Source of the DNA: an uncultured Collinsella sp. | GTDB taxonomy: Bacteria > Actinomycetota > Coriobacteriia > Coriobacteriales > Coriobacteriaceae | Direction: 5' to 3' | DNA: 6,634 bases | Assembly (NCBI GenBank): GCA_900549195.1 | Contig: URNK01000098.1 | Location: forward strand, 1-6,634 | In this document: positions 1 through 5,086 of the stretch, piece after piece | Numbering within the stretch: the first letter of the stretch is position 1 | Layout: each line of letters opens with the position of its first letter | The notes under the pieces: model-generated | The model's input: only the letters and a program-made list of their open reading frames with translations | Databases searched by the model: none | What the model was told of the DNA's origin: nothing | Made by a program: the position numbers and the translations under genes

Positions 1-497
1 TTACTAGCGGTGGCGCTTCGGCGGGCGATTACGACTACGTGACGGCGCTCGTCCGGCGCGAGGGCGAGGTGCTCTTCGATCGCATCTCGATGCGTCCCGG
101 CAAGGCCATCACGTTTGGCCTGCTTGGGGGCAAGCCGTATTTGGGGCTTTCGGGCAATCCCGCTGCTGCGTATGTGGGCTTTGAGATGCTCGCCCGCCCC
201 GCGATCCGCAAGATGCGCGGCTTTGCCGAGGGTGCGCGTCCCGTGCAGCAGGCGTCGCTCACGCATAGCGTGAAAAAGCGACAGCATCGCCGCTTCTTCG
301 ATCGCGCCACGGTTTTGTGCGACCCCGAGACCGGTGAGTTGTTGGTGACCGAGGCTAAGACGCAGAATTCGGCGCTGCTCGGCACGATGCAGCGGGCCAA
401 CTGCCTGCTGCGTATTGACGAAGGACCGTGCGAGCTCAAGGCGGGCGACGTCGTGGATGTCGTACGTGTCGACCTGCCTGAGGGCGCGGTGCTATAG
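1..497 (+). CDS. moeA: Molybdopterin molybdenumtransferase MoeA, 3' part (5' end outside the window)
   Basis: MoeA ligates molybdate to adenylylated molybdopterin, the last step of basic molybdenum cofactor synthesis in the cytoplasm. The reading frame is open from the window edge (first full codon at 3) and ends at TAG 495-497. The visible part opens with the family motif TSGGASAGDYDYV (MoeA proteins usually have TSGGVSxGDxD), the end of the MoCF/MogA-like domain that binds molybdopterin. It continues with MRPGKAITFG and LSGNPAAA, which match the family's PGKP and LPGNPxS stretches. The last 70 or so residues form the C-terminal beta-barrel domain IV (RRFFDRATV, ending in AGDVVDVVRVDLPEG). 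About 165 residues are present of a usual 400 or so. mogA begins 10 nt downstream, so the two are very likely co-transcribed. The family assignment is firm; which MoeA paralogue this is cannot be told. Confidence 0.95.
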   Translation, partial: TSGGASAGDYDYVTALVRREGEVLFDRISMRPGKAITFGLLGGKPYLGLSGNPAAAYVGFEMLARPAIRKMRGFAEGARPVQQASLTHSVKKRQHRRFFDRATVLCDPETGELLVTEAKTQNSALLGTMQRANCLLRIDEGPCELKAGDVVDVVRVDLPEGAVL

Positions 498-507
498 GAG
501 GAATGCT

Positions 508-987
508 ATGGAACTGAAGATATCGATCGTGACGTGCTCGGATACGCGCGATCTTGCCCAGGATGAGGCCGGAGCCGCGCTCGAGGAGCTTATCGAGGCG
601 CAGGGCTGGACGGTCTCCTCACACGTGGTCGTACGCGACGACGTCAGCGAGATCGGTGATGCCATTGCGGAAGCCGCCGATGAGTGCCACGCCAATGTCG
701 TGCTCACCTGCGGCGGCACGGGGCTTTCGATGCGCGATGTGACGCCCGAGGCGACGCGTGCCGTCTGTGACCGCGATGTGCCGGGTATTGCAGAGGCAAT
801 CCGTGCGTACTCCATGACCAAGACGCGCCGCGCCATGCTCTCGCGCGCCGTGTGCATGCAACGAGGTCATACACTTGTCGTAAACTTTCCCGGTTCTACG
901 AAGGCCGCCCGCGAAAGCTGGGAGGCCATAGCGGACCAGCTGGAGCATGCGGCTCAGATGACAGCGGGCGGCGGACATACCAACTAA
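508..987 (+). CDS. mogA: Molybdopterin adenylyltransferase, MogA/MoaB family
   Basis: This 159-residue protein has the usual length of the single-domain MogA/MoaB family, which adenylylates molybdopterin with ATP to prepare it for metal insertion by MoeA. Motifs seen: ISIVTCSDTRD near the N-terminus, VVLTCGGTGLSMRDVTPEAT around residues 65-85 (the family's TGGTGxxxRDVTPE substrate-binding loop, with Cys replacing the first Gly-preceding Thr) and NFPGSTKAARESWE near residues 130-143 (family LPGSPxA). I chose ATG 508 over an upstream in-frame start at 415, because an AGGAGG-like Shine-Dalgarno ends 6-7 nt before it and the family N-terminus begins there. The upstream alternative would also lie inside moeA. 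MogA and MoaB are hard to tell apart by eye; the moeA neighbour favours MogA function. An intrinsic terminator lies 15 nt after the stop, ending the operon. Confidence 0.93.
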   Translation: MELKISIVTCSDTRDLAQDEAGAALEELIEAQGWTVSSHVVVRDDVSEIGDAIAEAADECHANVVLTCGGTGLSMRDVTPEATRAVCDRDVPGIAEAIRAYSMTKTRRAMLSRAVCMQRGHTLVVNFPGSTKAARESWEAIADQLEHAAQMTAGGGHTN

Positions 988-1001
988 GCGGTTTACCTGC
1001 G

Positions 1002-1037
1002 GCGGGGCGACCTTATCGGTCGCTCCGCTTTTGTTTT
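1002..1037 (+). terminator. Intrinsic terminator after mogA
   Basis: GCGGGGCGACC (1002-1012) pairs with GGTCGCTCCGC (1018-1028) over 11 bp with one G-T wobble, around the loop TTATC. TTTTGTTTT follows at once (1029-1037). It lies 15 nt past the mogA stop and ends the moeA-mogA transcript, so the mod genes are a separate transcription unit. Confidence 0.9.
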
Positions 1038-1068
1038 CCGCCGAAGCGACACCGAGGTGCACGGTAAC

Positions 1069-1097
1069 TTGAAACTATATTCTCTGGAGAGAATAAT
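1069..1097 (+). promoter_or_regulatory. Sigma-70-type promoter of the modABC operon
   Basis: TTGAAA (1069-1074) as -35 and AATAAT (1092-1097) as -10 are separated by exactly 17 nt; each matches the consensus at five of six positions. The local switch from GC-rich to AT-rich sequence supports a promoter. The predicted start of transcription is near 1104, giving a leader of about 87 nt before modA. The spacer and -10 are overlapped by a palindrome (1078-1095), which suggests repression. Transcription itself is not shown by the sequence. Confidence 0.65.
1078..1095. promoter_or_regulatory. Candidate operator: 18-bp palindrome in the modA promoter
   Basis: TATTCTCT and AGAGAATA are perfect inverted 8-bp arms separated by GG. 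The site fills most of the -35/-10 spacer and touches the -10 hexamer, a position where a bound dimer would block RNA polymerase. Molybdate uptake operons are commonly repressed by ModE-type regulators when molybdate is plentiful. However, this is not the E. coli ModE box (TATAT-type half-sites), so the regulator is unknown. Confidence 0.5.
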
Positions 1098-1115
1098 TTC
1101 TCATAATCATTATTC
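1091..1115. repeat. Secondary AT-rich inverted repeat over the modA transcription start
   Basis: GAATAAT (1091-1097) and ATTATTC (1109-1115) are perfect 7-bp inverted arms 11 nt apart. They overlap the right arm of the 18-bp palindrome and the -10 element. A nested ATAAT-C-ATTAT palindrome (1103-1113) lies around the predicted start of transcription. AT-rich promoters produce such symmetry by chance more easily than GC-rich sequence does, so functional weight is modest. Confidence 0.35.
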
Positions 1116-1190
1116 GCGCAGAAGTATAAGCTGATTGCAGATTAAAGCCCGCGGTGGGGTACCCGGGCACAAGATCCGAAAGGGTTGAAT

Positions 1191-2063
1191 ATGTTCGATT
1201 TGGTTTCTCGCCGCGGATTCGTCTCACTTTCTGCTGTCGCCGCTGCCGGCCTTGGTCTTGCCGGTTGCTCGGGCAGCAAGACGTCCGAGCCGGCCGGATC
1301 CGATGCCGGTTCTGCTAAGGCATCTTCCAAGAAAGCTGTCGAGCTGCAGGTCTTTGCCGCCAACTCGCTCGAGAAGGCCCTGCCCGAGGTTCAGGAGCTC
1401 TACACCGGGCAGACCGGCACCACCTTTGCCGACACGCAGTTTAAGGCCTCCGGCGACCTCGTTGAGCAGATGCGTGCCGGTGCCGCCGTCGACGTGCTCA
1501 TCACGGCCTCCAAGGGCACCATGGACGACGCCGAAGCCGCCGAGCTCGTCGATGCCGACACGCGTGAGGACATGTTCGTCAACGACCTCGTGATCATTCG
1601 CGCCGAGGGCTCCGATACTAAGGTCGAGGCCATCGCCGACGTCGCGAATCTGGACGGTAAGATTGCCATTGGCGACGCCAAGACCGTCCCCGCCGGCAAG
1701 TACGCCAACCAGGCCCTGGCCTCCGTGGGCCTCTACACCGGTACCGAGGGCGACGACGGCGAGTATGCTCCCGAGATCGCCGACAAGGTGGCCCTGGCCG
1801 ACAAGGTCGGCACTGCTGCGTCTTACGTCTCTACGGGCGACTGCGTGGCTGGTTTTGTCTACAGCTCCGACATCTTCCGCTACGACGGCATCGAGGAAGC
1901 CTTTGTGTGCCCCGAGGACTCGCACAAGCCCATCGTGTACCCGGGTGCCGTTGCCGAGAGCTCCGAGCACGCCGACAAGGCCAAGGCGTTCATCGACTTC
2001 TGCCTGACCAACAAGAAGGCCCAGAAGATTTGGGCCAAGTACGGCTTTGAGCTTTCCGCGTAG
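1191..2063 (+). CDS. modA: Molybdate ABC transporter substrate-binding lipoprotein ModA
   Basis: ModA captures molybdate (and probably tungstate) outside the membrane and delivers it to ModBC. The 290-residue product starts with a twin-arginine signal: SRRGFV at residues 6-11, a hydrophobic Ala/Gly/Leu stretch and lipobox LAGC with Cys26 as the likely lipidated residue. A Ser/Ala/Lys-rich linker to about residue 45 precedes the binding fold. Family signatures are LQVFAANSLEKALPEV, SGDLVEQMRAGAAVDVLITA, TVPAGKYANQAL, and YVSTGDCVAGFVYSSD, and the C-terminus resembles other ModA (AKAFIDFCLTNKKAQKIWAKYGF). I chose ATG 1191 rather than TTG 1185, because GAAAGGG ends 6 nt before the ATG. Codon use is strongly biased to C-ending codons (GCC, GAC, CTC), suggesting high expression. 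It is first in the operon, behind a promoter with a palindromic candidate operator. The Tat route is inferred from the motif. Confidence 0.95.
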   Translation: MFDLVSRRGFVSLSAVAAAGLGLAGCSGSKTSEPAGSDAGSAKASSKKAVELQVFAANSLEKALPEVQELYTGQTGTTFADTQFKASGDLVEQMRAGAAVDVLITASKGTMDDAEAAELVDADTREDMFVNDLVIIRAEGSDTKVEAIADVANLDGKIAIGDAKTVPAGKYANQALASVGLYTGTEGDDGEYAPEIADKVALADKVGTAASYVSTGDCVAGFVYSSDIFRYDGIEEAFVCPEDSHKPIVYPGAVAESSEHADKAKAFIDFCLTNKKAQKIWAKYGFELSA

Positions 2064-2131
2064 TGCGGCTTGGCGCGATAATTCCATCGTTTTGTTTTTC
2101 ACTTCGTCCTTGTATTCGCTTGGAGCTTTTC

Positions 2132-3574
2132 GTGCTTAATAGATTCCGCATGCTTGTCGCCTGTGCTTTGACCTTCGCGCTTTGCTGGGTGCCGGGATTT
2201 GCGTTTGCCGGGGACGCTGAGCACGGGGCCCAGGTTGCTGCGACCGCTCATGGGCTTTCCTATGGGATCGAAGGTTTTGAGCGGTTGGCCAAGGGGACCG
2301 CTCGTGCCATGGAGGGCCAGCCTGAGGGCTACCGGTTTCCCGTTGACGAGGACGTGGACCTTGTAGTGGCGCCTGCCGCCGATCGCGTTGTGGTGTGGAT
2401 ATCGCCCAAGGCGGTCGAGAAGTATGGGTTGGATCCGCAGGACAACGAGTGCGTATCGGGTCTCAAGGCCCTCGTCTGTGAGCTCGACAGCGCAAACTGC
2501 ATGGGAGGTGCGCAGCTGGGGGACGTGGATCTTCCTTGGTATGTCACGGCGGAAACAACGTTTGATGCCGGCGGGTATACCTATAGCTTTGACGAGCGCG
2601 GTGCGGATGGGGACCGCTATGTGGTGATTGCATCAGCCTCGGGTGATGCCAAGGGCGGCGCGCGTTGGCTTGATAGCGCTCAAATGGTAGAGGCATCGTC
2701 TGTCGTGTTGCGGGATGAGCAGGGCCCCTTGACCTCCTTGGCCTCCTTTTTGGGCGACATCGACTATCGTCCGTTTTGGGTGTCTATCAAAACGAGCGGC
2801 CTCGCCCTGCTGATCTCCTTTGCGCTGGGCCTGTTTGCCGCATGGAAGACCATGGGTACTACGAGCCGTATCAAGGGCCTGCTCGACTCGGTCTTTACCA
2901 TCCCTATGGTGCTGCCGCCCACGGTTTGCGGCTTTCTGCTCCTCATGCTGTTTGGTCGATCGACCGGGGTCGGTCGGTGGCTTATCGCGCATGGCATCTC
3001 GATCGTCTTTACGTGGCCCGCGGCGGTGATATCCGCCGTGGTGGTGTCGTTTCCCCTGGTCTACCGCACGGCGCTCGGAGCCTTCGAGAGCCTCGACACG
3101 CAGATGCTCGACGCCGCGCGAACCTTGGGATGGTCCGAACGTCGCATCTTTGCCAAGCTCATGATGCCGCTTGGCTGGCCCTCGATTGCCGCCGGCACGG
3201 TGCTCGCCTTCGCGCGTGCCATGGGCGAGTTTGGCTGCACCCTGTTCTTTGCGGGCAACTACGCCGGCATTACCCAGACCATCCCCATCGCCATCTACTT
3301 TGAGTGGATGGGCGGCAACACGTCGGTGGCGCTCTTTTGGGTCATCGTCGTAATCGTGTTCAGTTTCCTGGTCATCCTGTTCATCAATATGTACACCGCT
3401 CATTCGCAAAAGTATCGCGAGCGGGGCCTTTCCCGTGCGGAGCGCAAGCGGATCAAAGATCTTGCCGGACAGGGCGATTCGCTCGACCCGGCGGGCGGCG
3501 ATGCCTTGCGTATCGATCGCGAGGCGCTGGCCGAGCTCATGCGCGATGATGCCGCTTTGCAGGGAGGTCGATAG
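2132..3574 (+). CDS. modB: Molybdate ABC transporter permease ModB with an extra N-terminal extracytoplasmic domain and C-terminal tail
   Basis: The permease core forms the membrane channel for molybdate together with ModC. Residues 215-423 resemble ordinary ModB: FWVSIKTSGLALL, IPMVLPPTVCGFLL (about 257-270), VFTWPAAVISAVVVSFPLV, the cytoplasmic coupling segment DAARTLGWSERR (from 327), FARAMGEFG and FFAGN (372-376), with about five membrane helices. Usual ModB is about 225 residues; this one has 480. Residues 1-26 look like a Sec signal peptide (MLNRFR, hydrophobic stretch, AFA before Gly27). Residues 27 to about 214 are a soluble domain I do not recognise, with cysteines at 107, 116 and 123. 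Residues 424-480 are a charged tail. I chose GTG 2132 because GGAG precedes it by 6 nt and it gives a clean signal peptide; ATG 2150 and GTG 2063 are alternatives. The N-terminal part uses more GGG and TTT codons than modA. The gene ends 3 nt before modC. Confidence 0.9.
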   Translation: MLNRFRMLVACALTFALCWVPGFAFAGDAEHGAQVAATAHGLSYGIEGFERLAKGTARAMEGQPEGYRFPVDEDVDLVVAPAADRVVVWISPKAVEKYGLDPQDNECVSGLKALVCELDSANCMGGAQLGDVDLPWYVTAETTFDAGGYTYSFDERGADGDRYVVIASASGDAKGGARWLDSAQMVEASSVVLRDEQGPLTSLASFLGDIDYRPFWVSIKTSGLALLISFALGLFAAWKTMGTTSRIKGLLDSVFTIPMVLPPTVCGFLLLMLFGRSTGVGRWLIAHGISIVFTWPAAVISAVVVSFPLVYRTALGAFESLDTQMLDAARTLGWSERRIFAKLMMPLGWPSIAAGTVLAFARAMGEFGCTLFFAGNYAGITQTIPIAIYFEWMGGNTSVALFWVIVVIVFSFLVILFINMYTAHSQKYRERGLSRAERKRIKDLAGQGDSLDPAGGDALRIDREALAELMRDDAALQGGR

Positions 3575-3577
3575 GCC

Positions 3578-4648
3578 ATGTCGCTCGTTCTGGATATCAA
3601 AAAGCGCTATCCCGGGTTTATGCTCGACATGCAGCTTGAGGCCGGCGAGGATCGTGTGGCGCTGCTCGGTGCCTCGGGTTGCGGCAAGAGCTGTACGCTG
3701 CGCTGCATCGCCGGCGTGGAGACGCCCGACGAGGGCAAGATCGTCGTCAACGGCGTGACCTTTTTTGACTCGGCGACGGGCATCAACCTGTCGCCCCAGG
3801 AGCGAAAATGCGCCCTGCTGTTCCAAAACTATCAGCTGTTTCCCAACATGACGGTGGCCGATAACGTATGCGCCGGCGTAAAGAATGCGGGCGACGCCGC
3901 GGCGCGTAAAAAACTTGCCGAGCGCTACCTGGGCATCTTTGGCCTGGCCGATTTTGCCGACCGCTACCCCGCGCGACTCTCGGGCGGGCAGCAGCAACGC
4001 GTGGCGCTTGCCCGCATGGTGGCGGCGCATCCGGGCATTTTTATGTTCGACGAGCCCATGAGCGCACTCGATGCGTATCTTAAGAGCGCCCTCGAGCAGA
4101 ACATGCTCGACCTGTTCGATGTGTGCAACCGTACCGTGCTCTACGTGAGCCACGACATCGACGAAGCGTGCCGCCTGTGCCAGCGCATCTGCGTGATGCA
4201 CGACGGGCATGTTGAGGAGATCGGCTCTGTCGAGGACGTGGTTCGCCGTCCACAGACGCTGGCGGCACTGCGCCTGACGGGATGCAAGAACACAAGCCGT
4301 GCGCGCAAGATCGGCGACGAAGAAGTTGAGGCCCTCGACTGGGGCATGACCTTTAACGTGGGTCGCGAGGTTCCCGATGACGTGGCATATCTGGGTATTC
4401 GCGCGAGCTACTTCCATGTGGACAACCGTGCCGAGCGGGGTCGCAACAGCTACGATTTGCACGTGGCGCGCGTGAGCGATTCGCGTTTTGAGCGCCTGGT
4501 GCTGTTGGATGCGCCGCGGGCCGATGCGCCCACGCGTCTGCAGTGGAAGGTCAACAAAGTGGGCATGCCTGTCGACGAGCTACCGCAAGCAGGCGAGACG
4601 CTGCGCATGCATTTTGATGCCAGCAGGATCCATTTGGTTTGTCGATAG
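3578..4648 (+). CDS. modC: Molybdate ABC transporter ATP-binding protein ModC
   Basis: ModC hydrolyses ATP at the inner face of the membrane to drive molybdate import through ModB. The 356-residue length is normal for the family. Motifs seen: Walker A GASGCGKS (31-38), Q-loop Gln83 in LLFQNYQLFP, ABC signature LSGGQQQR (134-141), Walker B IFMFDEP (154-160) with catalytic Glu159, D-loop SALD (162-165) and switch His192 in YVSHD. All catalytic residues are intact. After about residue 255 comes a regulatory domain with YLGIRASYFHV, typical of the C-terminal TOBE/Mop-like region of ModC that can sense oxyanion. That domain aligns less obviously and could have lost the classic molybdate-binding residues. 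The start ATG 3578 has GGGAGG 10 nt upstream, inside the end of modB, so translation is likely coupled. A terminator follows 11 nt after the stop. Confidence 0.95.
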   Translation: MSLVLDIKKRYPGFMLDMQLEAGEDRVALLGASGCGKSCTLRCIAGVETPDEGKIVVNGVTFFDSATGINLSPQERKCALLFQNYQLFPNMTVADNVCAGVKNAGDAAARKKLAERYLGIFGLADFADRYPARLSGGQQQRVALARMVAAHPGIFMFDEPMSALDAYLKSALEQNMLDLFDVCNRTVLYVSHDIDEACRLCQRICVMHDGHVEEIGSVEDVVRRPQTLAALRLTGCKNTSRARKIGDEEVEALDWGMTFNVGREVPDDVAYLGIRASYFHVDNRAERGRNSYDLHVARVSDSRFERLVLLDAPRADAPTRLQWKVNKVGMPVDELPQAGETLRMHFDASRIHLVCR

Positions 4649-4659
4649 CGCCGGGTAAT

Positions 4660-4695
4660 GCCGTCGGGGATATAAGCCTCGGCGGCTTTGTTTTT
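4660..4695 (+). terminator. Intrinsic terminator of the modABC operon
   Basis: GCCGTCGGGG (4660-4669) pairs with CCTCGGCGGC (4677-4686) over 10 bp including two G-T wobbles, around the loop ATATAAG. TTTGTTTTT follows (4687-4695). It starts 11 nt after the modC stop, so the next gene probably has its own promoter. Confidence 0.88.
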
Positions 4696-4714
4696 GCCGT
4701 TCGCCGAATGGGGA

Positions 4715-4742
4715 ATGACAAACTCTTATCAAGCAAGATAAT
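4715..4742 (+). promoter_or_regulatory. Candidate distal promoter for the downstream gene
   Basis: ATGACA (4715-4720) and GATAAT (4737-4742) lie 16 nt apart, each five of six to the sigma-70 consensus, in an AT-rich patch just past the modC terminator. TTATC-AAGCAA-GATAA (4726-4741) forms an inverted repeat overlapping the -10, a possible operator. It would give a leader of about 330 nt. It competes with the candidate at 4792-4820; either, both or neither may be used. Confidence 0.35.
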
Positions 4743-4782
4743 AATTTATTAAACGACGGCACACGACGCTGTCGTACGAATG

Positions 4783-4831
4783 TCAACGGTGTTCGCATGG
4801 TCGACGACCGTTGATATAGTTGACCTCAACT
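4783..4831. promoter_or_regulatory. Cluster of GTTGA/TCAAC inverted half-sites
   Basis: TCAACGGT (4783-4790) and ACCGTTGA (4807-4814) are perfect inverted 8-bp arms 16 nt apart. AGTTGA-CC-TCAACT (4818-4831) is a second palindrome with 6-bp arms. Together they make four TCAAC/GTTGA half-sites in 49 nt, placed around the -35, -10 and start of the proximal promoter. This layout suggests one or two bound dimers controlling the gene at 5079. The spacing does not fit an FNR/CRP site (TTGA-N6-TCAA), so I cannot name the regulator. Confidence 0.45.
4792..4820 (+). promoter_or_regulatory. Candidate proximal promoter (extended -10)
   Basis: The -10 TATAGT (4815-4820) is preceded by TGA (4812-4814), giving an extended -10 (TGnTATAGT). 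A weaker -35, TTCGCA (4792-4797), is 17 nt upstream. The predicted start near 4827 lies inside the AGTTGACCTCAACT palindrome and leaves about 250 nt of leader before the ATG at 5079. Confidence 0.5.
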
Positions 4832-4850
4832 TGTAAAGGAGGGTGCGCAC

Positions 4851-4919
4851 ATGCCGCAGACGACATATATTCGCCGCGTTGCCGCGCGCGCCCTGTATAT
4901 GGCTCGGAGTCGCATATGA
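4851..4919 (+). CDS. Possible 22-residue Arg-rich leader peptide
   Basis: A 22-codon ORF starts at ATG 4851 and ends at TGA 4917. Its start has one of the best ribosome binding sites in the window, AAAGGAGG (4835-4842), about 8 nt before the ATG. It lies about 24 nt after the predicted proximal start of transcription. Five of the 22 residues are Arg (8, 9, 13, 19, 21), including the pair RR. The product has no domain I know. It could be a regulatory leader whose translation affects folding of the downstream RNA. Alternatively, the Shine-Dalgarno may be a remnant or a chance match in GC-rich sequence. Conservation between species is not visible here. Confidence 0.35.
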   Translation: MPQTTYIRRVAARALYMARSRI

Positions 4920-5086
4920 GCAGGTATGTTCACGGCTCCGGGAGAGACGACGCACAACTAAATAATCGACCGCAAAGCAGGTTCCCTAAAATTCCGGGTT
5001 TGAGCACGGCCGGGCAATCGCCGTCCGTCGTGCATCGATACCGCTGTTATCCATTTTTGGTTCGAGAGGGGAACCGTCATGGCTGA
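4916..5086 (+). CDS. Doubtful 56-codon ORF linking the leader peptide to the double-cubane-type gene
   Basis: ATG 4916 overlaps the stop of the 22-codon ORF (ATGA), and its own TGA (5084-5086) overlaps the start of the gene at 5079 by 8 nt. The arrangement would allow translational coupling through the whole leader. Against this, it uses codons that the neighbours avoid (AGA, AGG, CGA, CTA, GGG), its product has no recognisable feature, and it has no clear Shine-Dalgarno of its own. It is listed because the overlaps are neat; it is more likely untranslated leader. Confidence 0.15.
   Translation: MSRYVHGSGRDDAQLNNRPQSRFPKIPGLSTAGQSPSVVHRYRCYPFLVREGNRHG
5058..5076 (+). promoter_or_regulatory. 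Hairpin presenting the Shine-Dalgarno of the gene at 5079
   Basis: GGTTC (5059-5063) pairs with GAACC (5071-5075), with a possible added T-G pair (5058/5076), around the loop GAGAGGG (5064-5070). The ribosome binding site of the downstream gene is this loop plus the following GA. The ATG is 3 nt beyond the stem. The hairpin could expose or tune access to the site. A 5-6 bp stem may also arise by chance. Confidence 0.35.

Larger units (their letters stand above)
4827..5078 (+). other. Long 5' leader of the double-cubane-type gene
   Basis: If the proximal promoter is used, about 250 nt are transcribed before the ATG at 5079. The stretch contains the possible 22-codon ORF, an ACGGC/GCCGT stem (5006-5010 with 5020-5024) and the hairpin holding the Shine-Dalgarno (5059-5075). 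I matched it by eye against the conserved cores of common riboswitches (cobalamin, TPP, FMN, glycine, guanidine-I, c-di-GMP-I, ZTP, T-box) and found no convincing fit. Confidence 0.4.

Noticed and set aside
1098..1190. Possible molybdenum cofactor riboswitch before modA
   Set aside because: The leader is only about 87 nt, mostly AT-rich then a short GC stretch (GGGTACCC palindrome), with no multi-helix arrangement of the known class.
1224..2102. Open minus-strand frame of 292 codons opposite modA
   Set aside because: It mirrors the strongly biased modA codons and its translation (repeated Gly, Val, Leu, Asp) has no signature; modA is certain on the other strand.
2063..2131. GTG 2063 as the modB start, overlapping the modA stop
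   Set aside because: It has no Shine-Dalgarno of its own in a suitable place and would put 23 extra residues before a well-formed signal peptide; GTG 2132 has GGAG at the right distance.
2633..4462. Open minus-strand frame of 609 codons opposite modB and modC
   Set aside because: It lies wholly antisense to two genes with intact family motifs, its product is low-complexity (His, Arg, Gly rich) without recognisable domains, and G/C-biased third positions commonly open such antisense frames.
4811..4830. FNR/CRP-type site at the proximal promoter
   Set aside because: TTGA and TCAA are present, but at spacings of 2 or 11 nt rather than the 6 nt required.
4930..5024. Resemblance to riboswitch cores (CGGGAGAGA as in guanidine-I/glycine types; CGCAAAGC and CCTAAA as in c-di-GMP-I)
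   Set aside because: Only short strings match. The helices that should join them do not form, and the other conserved blocks of each class are absent.
5052..5075. tRNA-like T-arm string (GGTTCGA)
   Set aside because: No acceptor, D or anticodon arm can be drawn around it; it is part of the small hairpin at the ribosome binding site.
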